This document shows positions 1 to 8,940 of a stretch of 64,000 nucleotides of DNA, one piece after another. The notes under the pieces were generated by a model. The model was not told the origin of the DNA. It searched no databases and worked only from the letters and a program-made list of their open reading frames with translations. Location: NCBI GenBank assembly GCA_015490805.1, contig WFXC01000004.1:40682-104681 (forward strand). Direction: 5' to 3'. The position numbers were made by a program, and so were the translations under genes. Every line of letters begins with the position of its first letter. Position 1 is the stretch's first letter. The stretch is from Candidatus Kapaibacterium sp. Its GTDB lineage: Bacteria > Bacteroidota > Ignavibacteria > Kapaibacteriales > WFXC01.

Positions 1-118
1 GTTCCAGTCCCCCATCGCGATACTGTTGCAGAATCTGCTCGGACTCCTCTTTCAACTCTGCATGCTTGGAGGACAAAACGTGCCACTCGCTACTTAGACG
101 TGCTGTAAGAGCTTCCAT
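1..118 (-). CDS. N-terminal part of an unknown protein, cut by the window edge
   Basis: An ATG at 118 on the minus strand opens a frame that stays open to the window edge (39 codons, starting MEALTARLSS). The residues are rich in Glu, Lys, Gln and Leu, consistent with a helix or coiled coil. No domain can be recognised from so short a piece. It is divergent from sucD. It could be a chance frame, although nothing else competes for the DNA. Confidence 0.4.
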   Translation of the reverse strand, partial: MEALTARLSSEWHVLSSKHAELKEESEQILQQYRDGGLE

Positions 119-329
119 CGCTGTCGTTCGACTTTAATTGAACTTACCAGTCACTACTTTTGAGCAATTTTACGACTTGCCCTTGCCATAGCACATTCAG
201 CAAACTCTTTTGAGAAGGTTCTCAAAATCCGTAGCGAGAATAAATTTTCTTTGAGAATCCACCGGGAGCACAATAGATTCGCATTCCTTGCCGAATTGGA
301 AACCCGCTCCCCATCTGTGGAACTTTTCG

Positions 330-337
330 TACTTTTG
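330..337 (+). promoter_or_regulatory. Bacteroidota-type -7 element in front of sucD
   Basis: TACTTTTG fits the TAnnTTTG -7 consensus of Bacteroidota primary sigma factors. Transcription would begin near 343-345, about 30 bases before the chosen sucD ATG. I see no clear TTTG -33 partner about 20 bases upstream, so the call rests on the octamer and its position. The same octamer also lies at 155-162. The rest of 119-349 holds no gene. Confidence 0.35.
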
Positions 338-376
338 TAGTTTCGTGTTTTGAGTACAACAAAGCTCTGGAGATGG

Positions 377-1345
377 ATGAGCATCTTAGTCAATGCGGGT
401 ACGCGGGTGCTGGTGCAGGGGATTACCGGGAAGGAAGGGACATTTCACTCTGCCCAGATGCTGGAGTATGGCACCAACATTGTCGCCGGAGTTACGCCGG
501 GCAAGGGGGGCACCGAATATCAGGGGGATGAGGCGAATCCATTTCCGAAATCAGTGCCAATTTTCAATACGGTTCAAGAAGCAGTCGATGCTACCCATCC
601 GGACGCTTCCATCATTTTCGTTCCCCCTGCTTTTGCCGCTGATGCTTTGCACGAAGCAATTGAAGCGGAAATTCCCCTGATCATCTGCATCACCGAAGGC
701 ATCCCCGTCCGGGATATGACGAAAGTCTACGACGCTTTGAAGCATTCCAGATCGCGGCTTATCGGTCCCAACTGCCCGGGAGTGATCACACCGGGTGAAA
801 CGAAATTAGGTATTATGCCAGGCTTCATCCACCAGCCCGGTCCTGTTGGTGTCGTCTCCCGCAGCGGAACGCTGACTTACGAAGCAGTGTTCCAGCTAAG
901 TTCGATGGGTATCGGACAATCCACGTGCGTCGGCATCGGCGGCGACCCAATTGTCGGCTCGCAGTTTGTGGACATCATCAAATTGTTCAACAAAGATCCC
1001 CAGACAGAGGTCATTTTGATGATCGGTGAAATTGGCGGCACTGCTGAAGAAGAAGCGGCTGCCTACATTAAGCGGTATGTGAAAAAGCCGGTCGTAGGGT
1101 TCATCGCCGGTCGCACTGCACCGCCGGGGCGGCGGATGGGACACGCAGGCGCCATCATCGCTGGCGGCGAAGGGACCGCTGAATCCAAAATTGCCGCAAT
1201 GGAAGCCGCCGGCATTACCGTTGTTCCCTCACCTGCTGAAATTGGCGAAACGGTCAAAGCAGTGCTGGATCAACAGAAAACATCAGCGAAGAAATCGGCA
1301 AAATCGAAAAAGAAATCGGCAAAAACCAGTAGCAAAAGGAAGTAG
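377..1345 (+). CDS. sucD: Succinyl-CoA synthetase (ADP/GDP-forming) subunit alpha
   Basis: Forms succinate from succinyl-CoA with nucleoside triphosphate synthesis in the citric acid cycle; it works as a complex with the beta subunit, which is not in this window. The N-terminal CoA-binding Rossmann domain carries the GITGKEG loop. The catalytic phospho-histidine lies in [10 protein letters not shown] (His about 256). The start at 377 ([11 protein letters not shown]) matches the usual family N-terminus; an in-frame ATG at 350 would add nine residues. At 322 aa it is about 30 residues longer than usual because of a Lys/Ser-rich tail after the conserved C-terminal segment. ndk follows 22 bases downstream, so the two are probably co-transcribed. 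Confidence 0.96.
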   Translation: MSILVNAGTRVLVQGITGKEGTFHSAQMLEYGTNIVAGVTPGKGGTEYQGDEANPFPKSVPIFNTVQEAVDATHPDASIIFVPPAFAADALHEAIEAEIPLIICITEGIPVRDMTKVYDALKHSRSRLIGPNCPGVITPGETKLGIMPGFIHQPGPVGVVSRSGTLTYEAVFQLSSMGIGQSTCVGIGGDPIVGSQFVDIIKLFNKDPQTEVILMIGEIGGTAEEEAAAYIKRYVKKPVVGFIAGRTAPPGRRMGHAGAIIAGGEGTAESKIAAMEAAGITVVPSPAEIGETVKAVLDQQKTSAKKSAKSKKKSAKTSSKRK

Positions 1346-1367
1346 GACAACACAGAGCAAAGTGACG

Positions 1368-1796
1368 ATGCAACGAACCCTTGCTATTATCAAACCCGAT
1401 GCTCTCAAGAAGGGATATGCAGGCAAAATTATCGATCACATTTTGAATGCAGGTTTTACGATCAAGGCTCTCAAATTGACGCGCATTTCTCCAGCGCAGG
1501 CTGGCGCATTCTACGCAGTCCACCGGGGACGTCCTTTCTATGATGACCTGGTCCAGTTTATGAGCAGTGGACCCATTATACCGATGGTGCTGGAAAAAGA
1601 AAATGCGGTTGCGGACTTCCGCTCCCTGATCGGGGCAACTGATCCGGCAGAAGCGGCGGAAGGAACGATTCGGAAACTGTACGGCACGGACAAAGGACAG
1701 AATGCGGTGCACGGATCGGATTCCCCGGAGAACGCGGAAATCGAAATTCATTTCTTCTTCAGCGAAGCGGAAATTCTTCAAAACAGTGAGGCATAG
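1368..1796 (+). CDS. ndk: Nucleoside diphosphate kinase
   Basis: Transfers the gamma phosphate between nucleoside di- and triphosphates through a phospho-histidine. The 142-aa protein has the family length, the N-terminal [10 protein letters not shown] segment and the active-site motif NAVHGSDS with His115. The ATG at 1368 gives [10 protein letters not shown], the normal start; the frame is open further upstream inside sucD but that part is not homologous. No ribosome binding site is visible. It follows sucD in what looks like one transcript, which makes sense because succinyl-CoA synthetase produces the NTP pool this enzyme equilibrates. Confidence 0.97.
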   Translation: MQRTLAIIKPDALKKGYAGKIIDHILNAGFTIKALKLTRISPAQAGAFYAVHRGRPFYDDLVQFMSSGPIIPMVLEKENAVADFRSLIGATDPAEAAEGTIRKLYGTDKGQNAVHGSDSPENAEIEIHFFFSEAEILQNSEA

Positions 1797-1889
1797 GATA
1801 CAACCATCGGTGACAACAACCGCCATCGGGCGCAGCTAAATCAGCAGGATTCCATCCTGCCGCCGTTTCAGTGCGTTTTTAGCACGCAG

Positions 1890-2402
1890 GTGTGGCGGAA
1901 TCCCTACTGGGAGTATCGATTCGACTACTATCGCCTGCCTTCCGGTGCCCTCCGGCAATACCACTATGTTCGGACGCCGGGGTCAGTGATGATCATTCCC
2001 CTGCTGGATCCTGAAACGTTTCTGATGGTTCGGCAATATCGGTACCTGCATCGGCAATTTAGTATTGAATTCCCCGGCGGCGGACGCCCCGAACATTTAT
2101 CCTCTGCGGAAGCTGCTGCTCTGGAATTGCGCGGCGAAACTGGATATACCGCTCACACGCTCGAACTTCTGGGAAGCTTCAACCCGTGCAATGGAGTCAT
2201 CGAAGAACTTTGCTCTGTTTTTGTTGCCAGAGAGTTACAGCCAGACGATTCTATCCAGCCAGATGATACGGAAACCTTTGAAGTGCTCACAGTAAGGCTG
2301 AACCAATTTCGTCATTTGGTTGCAACGGGCGAGATCTGGGACGGGATGACATTAGCAGCATATACACTCTGGACGGTAACGAATCAAACCAGGCAACAGT
2401 AA
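1890..2402 (+). CDS. NUDIX hydrolase, ADP-ribose-pyrophosphatase type, with imperfect NUDIX box
   Basis: A 170-aa protein resembling ADP-sugar NUDIX hydrolases (GSVMIIPLLD, MVRQYRYLHRQFSIEFPGGG, then a Nudix helix). Family members cleave nucleoside diphosphates linked to another moiety. The box at residues 64-86 is imperfect: in the C-terminal REUxEExGU part the Arg is Leu78 and the first Glu of the EE pair is Gly82, while Glu79, Glu83 and Gly85 remain. Loss of one metal ligand suggests weak or altered activity. The only start codon in frame is GTG at 1890, but the frame stays open back to the ndk stop and reads plausibly, so the N-terminus is uncertain. Confidence 0.75.
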   Translation: MWRNPYWEYRFDYYRLPSGALRQYHYVRTPGSVMIIPLLDPETFLMVRQYRYLHRQFSIEFPGGGRPEHLSSAEAAALELRGETGYTAHTLELLGSFNPCNGVIEELCSVFVARELQPDDSIQPDDTETFEVLTVRLNQFRHLVATGEIWDGMTLAAYTLWTVTNQTRQQ

Positions 2403-2417
2403 CGAGCAAAGGTGAAA

Positions 2418-3425
2418 ATGAGACGCTCCATCGCATTGATCATCGTGGGACTCTACAGTTTGCTGTATCTGCTGCCCTCTGCGATGGCACAGGGACAACA
2501 AACGCCACGACCACCAGCAGCCAAAGGTGAACGCAGCGAGCAGTTACTGCGACTTCGGGCTCGATTCCCCATAAACGTCCGGAAACACTACAAATTCACA
2601 CACACCACGACTGTGAACCGGATTTATAACGACAGTTCCACAGTAGAGTTCAAAACCAAAACGGAATTTTTCTTCAGCCTGCGCGCCATTGAAGACCGTG
2701 GCGATGGATTTGTCACAGTTGCCATCAATATCGACTCACTGCGCTACACATACCACGATCCGGAAATTGCTATCCAGTACAACTCGGAAGTTGACTTCCC
2801 TCCACCCATTAGCGATTGGCAATTTCTGTGGACAACGATCCCTTATGGACGGGAATGGTTCTTCACCTACTCCCCCTACAATGACATTGGTCTGATCGAG
2901 TCTCCGTCTCGCGAACTGCTTTACCAGCAGATTTTTGATTCAACCTCCACCCTGGACACGGTCAAAAAATTTCTCTGGACCTCCGCTATTTGCGACGAAC
3001 GTCTGCTGTTCCTCACCGACATTACTCGCCAGATTCTGCCGCACAATCCCCTGGTTGCGTGGAATGCCGAATGGTTCCGTCCCGTGCTGTTTGAAGCTGA
3101 CAAAATTTTCTTCAAGAGCCCGGCTGCTATCCAGGTCACACGATCGGACACAACTGGCGAATACTGGGTCACCGCAACTGCCGACTCCTTAGCACCCCGC
3201 TTTAGCGTTGTGCTCACCCCTGGCTACGAAGATGTGTTTACGGCAATTCAGAAAGTGTCCGGCTATCAAACCCATTCGGTGTACATTAACCAGTATGGCA
3301 CGATTCGACGGGCATTGGGTGAACTGAAAGCACGGGTTCGGCTTCGCACTCCGCGTGGCAAAACCTTTACACACGTTATTCATTCAACGTATCAATTGCA
3401 ACTACAAGGACAGTTCAAATGGTAG
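2418..3425 (+). CDS. Exported protein of unknown function, possibly DUF6263-like
   Basis: Residues 1-24 form a signal peptide: basic start, a hydrophobic stretch of about 16 residues and a cleavage-like AMAQG. The mature part (about 310 aa) is rich in beta-prone, aromatic and Thr residues, with no catalytic motif I recognise. ATG at 2418 is chosen; GTG at 2412 adds two residues. The last codons overlap the start of the next gene (ATGGTAG at 3419-3425), so the two are coupled. Both have an N-terminal segment with an aromatic-rich strand (EFFFSLR here, KTMFFTLR in the neighbour) followed by VxxDSxxV-like spacing, so they may be distant paralogues. Location is probably periplasm or outer membrane. 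Confidence 0.75.
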   Translation: MRRSIALIIVGLYSLLYLLPSAMAQGQQTPRPPAAKGERSEQLLRLRARFPINVRKHYKFTHTTTVNRIYNDSSTVEFKTKTEFFFSLRAIEDRGDGFVTVAINIDSLRYTYHDPEIAIQYNSEVDFPPPISDWQFLWTTIPYGREWFFTYSPYNDIGLIESPSRELLYQQIFDSTSTLDTVKKFLWTSAICDERLLFLTDITRQILPHNPLVAWNAEWFRPVLFEADKIFFKSPAAIQVTRSDTTGEYWVTATADSLAPRFSVVLTPGYEDVFTAIQKVSGYQTHSVYINQYGTIRRALGELKARVRLRTPRGKTFTHVIHSTYQLQLQGQFKW

Positions 3426-4510
3426 CATTTCGTTTGGGTATTCTCTGGTCTTTTCTCCTGCTCCTGGCGTGTTCCTCGAATACTCCATCGCAGGAGCGCC
3501 ACTCTCCGATGACAACGCAAACCGCCCAGGAAGACACCATCACCACTCAGGATATCAGCTCCGTTTCCGCTGATACAACTGCGACGGCTGGCTGGCAACT
3601 CGGTTATCAACTGGATACCACTGTTCACCAATCCTACCGAATTGCAACCAGAAGCGAACTAAAATCCGGAGGCAACCACATCAATGAATACAAAACAATG
3701 TTTTTTACCCTTCGGGGACTTCCGCCTGACGATACCCTCTGGCGCTTACAGGTTGTTCTGGACTCCTTCCACGTCAAAGTTCAGATCCAGCCGGCAGACT
3801 CAACCCTGCCACCTCAGCTCATTGATTTCCGTTCCTCTGAGCCACAGGCAGCACCACCTTCGCCAAAAGCTCAGGCTTTTTTCACCGCGCTCCACCTTCC
3901 CGTCACGATCGCTGTGACTCCCCGTGGGCAGATTGTGGACATCCAGAACATCCGTCCGATTATCGATTCCCTGCTTCAGTTGCAGCAATCCCAATTTGAT
4001 GCTCTGCTGCAATCAGGGCAGGCAAATGCTGCGCAGATAGACTCGATGAAATCATTCCTTCGACGGGAATTGACCCAGCAAATTAGCTCTGAGGTGTATA
4101 TCCTGCTGCTGCAAAACCTGTTTACCTATTACCCGGATCGGCAATTTTCAGCGAAACAATGGCAACGGACGTATACCACGGTACTGTTTGATCCCGTTAC
4201 TGCTAAAAATACGGCGACGTTTCAAATTGCTTCAGTCGATACAGCGGCGCACGTAGCACGAATAAAAATGGCGGCACGGGCAGTTGTATCACCGCTGGAA
4301 GTCAAAGACTCCACCGGAACTATTCGCATCGATCCCAATTATCGATATGAAGGGAGTGGATCAGCGGTGGTCGATCTCCAGACGGGTTTGCCCAGGCACA
4401 AATCCTATGATATGGACATTATGCTTCCCATTACGATTACTGCTCAGGATTCTTCGCAAAAAATCCTTCAGTCTTATACAGTAGCGGTACAGGTATCGGC
4501 TTTGAAGTAA
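3419..4510 (+). CDS. Lipoprotein of unknown function, DUF6263-like
   Basis: The N-terminus MVAFRLGILWSFLLLLACSS is a lipoprotein signal with lipobox LLAC (Cys18), so the protein is probably membrane-anchored in the periplasm. A Thr/Gln-rich linker follows, then a beta-rich domain with an acidic helical insert near the middle. The pattern YxxxxxxxxE(Y/F)KTxFFxLR near the start and a C-terminal antiparallel strand pair resemble the upstream gene and the 45674-46522 gene; I relate all three loosely to DUF6263, which is a tentative call. It starts inside the upstream gene, and its TAA shares one base with the next ATG (TAATG at 4508-4512), so translation of three genes in a row is likely coupled. 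Confidence 0.75.
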   Translation: MVAFRLGILWSFLLLLACSSNTPSQERHSPMTTQTAQEDTITTQDISSVSADTTATAGWQLGYQLDTTVHQSYRIATRSELKSGGNHINEYKTMFFTLRGLPPDDTLWRLQVVLDSFHVKVQIQPADSTLPPQLIDFRSSEPQAAPPSPKAQAFFTALHLPVTIAVTPRGQIVDIQNIRPIIDSLLQLQQSQFDALLQSGQANAAQIDSMKSFLRRELTQQISSEVYILLLQNLFTYYPDRQFSAKQWQRTYTTVLFDPVTAKNTATFQIASVDTAAHVARIKMAARAVVSPLEVKDSTGTIRIDPNYRYEGSGSAVVDLQTGLPRHKSYDMDIMLPITITAQDSSQKILQSYTVAVQVSALK

Positions 4511-6585
4511 TGCTCGATGGTCGGAGCAACATACTGCGTTTTCTGCATCCGTTCACGGATCTTCCCCTGTTTATCACGGCACTGGGAGGTATCGTGATCT
4601 TCGCATCCTTCGACCATTTTGCTCTCAAGCTCATCGGCATTTGTGTCACAATCCTGAGCGTTATTGCTCTGTTCCTTCTCATCGCCCAGCGCATTAAAGA
4701 TGACGTGCCACTGCAGAGCGAGACTCTGACTGGTGGTGTGAATGATATCCCGGTCAAGGTCACCACCACTGCTGACGGCGTTACTCGATTCACGTTTGAT
4801 ACTGATCCGGGCAATACGCTGGAAACAGATACCGACACTCCTCCCATCGCCAGTGCTGATGAACCATCTGATCAATCCACCCCATCGTTGTCCCGCTCAG
4901 TCGACCCTGAACGCCAGGTCCCCGACGAAAACGACATAGCTTTTGAGGATGGAGATGAGGGATTCCGGATCGTTGGCACCATTCCGTCATCAGCTTCTGG
5001 CACTTCTTCTGTGCCCTCTGCTGCTTCACCAGAGCCGCAAACAGCAACGGCAATGGACGAATCCGAACCTGCCGTCGCGCCAGCACCGCCAGAAAACTCT
5101 GTCGGCCACATTCGCCAGCCCGTGGACATCAGACTTGAGGACATTCTTCCCAACTTCGATGACATCCACGCAGAACCGCGTAAAGAGTTCACCCTGCTCC
5201 TGAAGCAAATTCTAAAAGCCATCCACAACCTCATCGATGCCCGTATGGTCTTTTACTGCTGGGTCAGCGATGAGCGGCAACAACTTCGTATTGAAGCCTT
5301 TCACAGTGAAACGACTCTTCCTATCCGCGAGGGAAAAATTCCGATTGGGAATGACCTGCTTTCTCAAATTATTCAGGATGGCAAACCCCAAATCATTACG
5401 GACATCAACGAAAGTGTGGAAGCAGACCTTATCTCTTACTATACCACTCCCACCGGCACACGATCGCTGATCGCATTTCCCATCGAGTACCGTCGTTCCC
5501 TGATCGGACTTTTGGTTGCTGACTCAACTAAGCAAAAGGCATTCGATGTGCATACTGTGCAACTCCTGACGCAATTTGCCTGCCTGATTACCACCCTGGT
5601 ACACGGGTACATTTCCAAATACGACTACTACCAAGCTGCCCAATTTCTGTTGCATTTCCAGAGTTTCATCACACAGGAACCGGAGCTTCCAGATCCTGCC
5701 GCCATTACACAAACCTTAGAAATGCTCCGCAACACCACTCATCCCTATCTCCAGTACGGCATTGCAACCTGGACTGCCCAGGGATGGTCACCCATTCCCT
5801 CCGCTACAACACTGAGTCTGGATCAACTGGAACATCTGCTTGAATCTGTCGATCCGCTTTTCTCGCTTGAAACCCCAGCACCGCCACCATTTGTGCTGTC
5901 TGAATCGAGCGACGGTGAGGAATCGTGGCACTTTATCGCTGGTCTCTTCTTCCCCGGTTCCGATCACCAATACCACCTGTTATTGCTTGCTTCCGAGGTT
6001 CCGCTGGTGCAACAAGAACAAAACTTTCTCCAGTTGTTCCTTCATAGCTTCTGGCATCGGGTTCGCGGTGCGGTGATACCCGCTTCTCTGCCGCCAATGA
6101 TCCCCGATACGGCTGCTGACCGGTTATGGGCGGAACCGATGTTCCGAAAATTGCTCCAGCAAGAGCTGCTCCGAACAAAAACGTTGAAGCATCGCTCCTC
6201 CTTAGTTTTATTGCGCATCGACCACTGGGACACGCTTCGACAACGCCTGGGGTCTTCTGCCGTCCTGCAAATCTTAGAAACCGTTTTCCAGATCGTTCTC
6301 CATCACGTTCCCCCTTATGCCCCAATGGGATGGCTGCCGCAGGCAACCATTGCGATCTTTTTACCCCAGATGCCGGCAGGCAAAGCACGTTCCTTAGCAG
6401 AATTGATTCGCGAACAAATTGCAAAAACTCCATTGCAGTATCACAATACCCAGTTCACCGTAACCGTTAGTGCAGGGATCATTGAAACCCGGTCGCACCG
6501 CTCTGTTGACACTGTACTCAACAAAGCAAATGCTATCTTAGAACGTGCGGCGCAAAAATCAAACACGGTCAAAATTTATGCCTGA
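4510..6585 (+). CDS. Membrane-anchored GAF protein with a degenerate GGDEF domain
   Basis: 691 aa. Two hydrophobic segments near residues 18-60 form a hairpin anchor, followed by a Ser/Pro/acidic disordered linker to about residue 215. A GAF domain follows (about 225-370, with LLSQIIQDGKPQIITDI and RSLIAFPIEYRRSLIGLLV), then a second GAF-sized region (about 375-530). The C-terminal 140 residues keep the fold pattern of diguanylate cyclases (LVLLRIDHWDTLRQRLG, then VTVSAGIIE), but the GGDEF signature is replaced by LPQAT, so cyclase activity is unlikely. It may bind a ligand or act as a scaffold. It begins on the stop of the lipoprotein gene and overlaps the RNase R start by 8 bases. Confidence 0.8.
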   Translation: MLDGRSNILRFLHPFTDLPLFITALGGIVIFASFDHFALKLIGICVTILSVIALFLLIAQRIKDDVPLQSETLTGGVNDIPVKVTTTADGVTRFTFDTDPGNTLETDTDTPPIASADEPSDQSTPSLSRSVDPERQVPDENDIAFEDGDEGFRIVGTIPSSASGTSSVPSAASPEPQTATAMDESEPAVAPAPPENSVGHIRQPVDIRLEDILPNFDDIHAEPRKEFTLLLKQILKAIHNLIDARMVFYCWVSDERQQLRIEAFHSETTLPIREGKIPIGNDLLSQIIQDGKPQIITDINESVEADLISYYTTPTGTRSLIAFPIEYRRSLIGLLVADSTKQKAFDVHTVQLLTQFACLITTLVHGYISKYDYYQAAQFLLHFQSFITQEPELPDPAAITQTLEMLRNTTHPYLQYGIATWTAQGWSPIPSATTLSLDQLEHLLESVDPLFSLETPAPPPFVLSESSDGEESWHFIAGLFFPGSDHQYHLLLLASEVPLVQQEQNFLQLFLHSFWHRVRGAVIPASLPPMIPDTAADRLWAEPMFRKLLQQELLRTKTLKHRSSLVLLRIDHWDTLRQRLGSSAVLQILETVFQIVLHHVPPYAPMGWLPQATIAIFLPQMPAGKARSLAELIREQIAKTPLQYHNTQFTVTVSAGIIETRSHRSVDTVLNKANAILERAAQKSNTVKIYA

Positions 6586-8857
6586 AACACAAAACGCACT
6601 GGGCTATCTTAAACACAGCATTATTCAGCTTCTGGAAAATGCCGCTCCTCAAACGCTGCGACTTCAGGAAATTGCCACGCTCTTAGGCATCGTGCCGGAT
6701 ACCGATGCCTTTACGGCGCTCCAGCAGGCATTGCGGGAATTGGTTGATGAAGGGATCGTGCGCAAATCTCGCCGACGGCGGTATTACCTCTCTGACGATG
6801 CGATTCGGGTGCTGGAAGGAACGCTCTATGTTTTCGCCTTCGACGGCGTTGTTCGAACCGATCACCCAGAATTTGAAAACATCTTTGTCGAACGTCACCT
6901 GATGAATACAGCCCTGCACGGAGACCGGGTCAAAGTACGCGTTACAACCATTACGCCAGACCAGAAAATCTATGGAGAAATTCTTCGCGTGCTGCACCGA
7001 GCACAAACCCGGTTCGTGTGCACTATTGAAAAGCAAGACCAATTCTACTTTGCTATTCCGGACGATGAGCATATTCACGTTGATTTTCTCATTCATCGCT
7101 CCCACTTAAACGGTGCACGTCCGCGCGATAAGGTTCTCATCGAACTGCTCCGATGGGACGATCCTTATAAAAACCCCACTGCTCGCGTGATCGAAGTTCT
7201 GGGACGGGCTGGAAAATCCACCGTTGAATTTGACAGCATCGTTCGGGAATTCAATCTCCCACCAGCTTTTCCCCCAGAAGTGTTGAAAGAAGCCGAGCGG
7301 CTTGCTCGTGAACCCACAGCAGCGGACATTGCTCATCGCCGGGACTTTCGAGCCATTCCCACGATTACCATTGATCCTACGGACGCCAAAGATTATGACG
7401 ACGCTCTCTCGCTGGAACGACTGCCGAATGGCAATTACCGCCTGGGCGTGCACATTGCAGACGTCAGCCATTATGTTCCGGAAGGATCTGCTATTGATCG
7501 GGAAGCCTTTGCACGTGGAACCAGCGTTTACTTAGTCGACCGGGTTATTCCAATGCTCCCCGAAGTGTTGTCAACCAATATTTGTTCGCTGGTTCCTCAC
7601 AAAGACCGCCTGACGTATTCGGTGCTGATGGAAATTTCGCCGCGGGGATCGGTCAAAAGTTATGAAATCGTGGAATCGGTGATCAACAGCGATGAGCGTT
7701 TCACCTATGAAGAAGTTCAGGAAATTATCGACGGCGACCGCAGCCATCCACTCAGCGATATGATTCTCCAGCTCCATCGCATTGCCCAGCAACAGCGGAA
7801 GCGGCGGTATCAAAAAGGAGGTATCGATTTTGACAATCCCGAGCTCCGCTTCGTACTGGACGATCAGTTGCAGCCGGTCGATGTTCAGTTGAAACGCCGC
7901 ACCGATGCCACTTCCTTAGTGGAAGAATGTATGCTACTGGCAAACCGTACTGTTGCCGAACACATCCGCAAACTTTCGCCTCGCAGAGGGAAACGCATCC
8001 AGTTGTTGCCATTCCTCTATCGAATTCACGATGAACCGGACCCGGAAAAACTCAAAACGGCGCTGGAGCTGATCCGATCTTTCGGCATCAAAACACCGAC
8101 GGGCTCGCTGAGTTCTCGTGAGATCAATCAGTTGCTACTGGAAATCGACCATTTGCCTGAAAAATTTGTCATTCACCAACTGCTGCTGCGGGCGATGTCC
8201 AAAGCCGTGTACTCGGAATACAACATCGGACACTATGGGCTGGGATTCAGTGACTACACGCACTTTACTTCTCCCATTCGCCGGTACCCCGATCTGGTGG
8301 TGCATCGACTGTTGAAACGATATGCCAGAGAGATACCGCCACCTTCGGAATGGAAGCAACTGGAAGAACAATTAGGCGCTATTGCAGATCACTGTTCCGC
8401 GCAGGAACGTCTGGCAATGGAAGCGGAGCGGGCATCCATCAAGCTGGCGCAGACAATGCTGGCACAGAAATTCATCGGCGAAAGCTTCAACGCAACAGTG
8501 ACCGGGCTGCTTCGCTTCGGCGCTTTCGTAATGGTCGACCGCTACTACTTCGAAGGTTTGCTGCGGATCGGAGAATTCTTCGATGATTTCTACCTGTTCA
8601 ATGAACGCCTCCAGTCTTTCATCGGACAACGAACAGGCAAGCGGATTCACATTGGAAGCCGGTTGCACGTGCAATTAGTGAAGGTGAATCTGGAACGCCG
8701 GGAACTGGACTTTACCTACTTAGGCGACGCACTGGACGGTGACACCGTGGGGTCTCCCTACGCCCCTTCCGCTGCTAAAGCGTTGCTGCAGGAAGCAAAG
8801 CAAAAAGGAAAGCGAAAACGGCGGAGTGGAAAGCGGAAGAAGAAAAAGGTATCGTGA
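6578..8857 (+). CDS. rnr: Ribonuclease R, 3'-5' exoribonuclease
   Basis: Degrades structured RNA processively from the 3' end. The 759-aa protein has a winged-helix N-terminus (about 1-75), two cold-shock/OB folds, the RNB catalytic domain with the Mg-binding motif DPTDAKDYDDA (266-276), an S1 domain (about 630-710) and a Lys/Arg-rich tail after residue 735. The ATG at 6578 gives MPETQNALGYLKHSI and overlaps the stop of the upstream gene; no Shine-Dalgarno is visible. Domain order and length match RNase R rather than RNase II. The basic tail is typical of RNase R and probably aids RNA or ribosome binding. Confidence 0.95.
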   Translation: MPETQNALGYLKHSIIQLLENAAPQTLRLQEIATLLGIVPDTDAFTALQQALRELVDEGIVRKSRRRRYYLSDDAIRVLEGTLYVFAFDGVVRTDHPEFENIFVERHLMNTALHGDRVKVRVTTITPDQKIYGEILRVLHRAQTRFVCTIEKQDQFYFAIPDDEHIHVDFLIHRSHLNGARPRDKVLIELLRWDDPYKNPTARVIEVLGRAGKSTVEFDSIVREFNLPPAFPPEVLKEAERLAREPTAADIAHRRDFRAIPTITIDPTDAKDYDDALSLERLPNGNYRLGVHIADVSHYVPEGSAIDREAFARGTSVYLVDRVIPMLPEVLSTNICSLVPHKDRLTYSVLMEISPRGSVKSYEIVESVINSDERFTYEEVQEIIDGDRSHPLSDMILQLHRIAQQQRKRRYQKGGIDFDNPELRFVLDDQLQPVDVQLKRRTDATSLVEECMLLANRTVAEHIRKLSPRRGKRIQLLPFLYRIHDEPDPEKLKTALELIRSFGIKTPTGSLSSREINQLLLEIDHLPEKFVIHQLLLRAMSKAVYSEYNIGHYGLGFSDYTHFTSPIRRYPDLVVHRLLKRYAREIPPPSEWKQLEEQLGAIADHCSAQERLAMEAERASIKLAQTMLAQKFIGESFNATVTGLLRFGAFVMVDRYYFEGLLRIGEFFDDFYLFNERLQSFIGQRTGKRIHIGSRLHVQLVKVNLERRELDFTYLGDALDGDTVGSPYAPSAAKALLQEAKQKGKRKRRSGKRKKKKVS

Positions 8858-8940
8858 ATTCATTCCCCGGCACTGTACTGAGTCTCGGCTTACAGCTTTG
8901 ATGATACCAACATCAATTCCTTCCGATGACGATGCTCCGC

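Noticed and set aside
155..162. First TACTTTTG as a second sucD promoter
   Set aside because: No -33 box and more than 200 bases from the start; the box at 330-337 is better placed.
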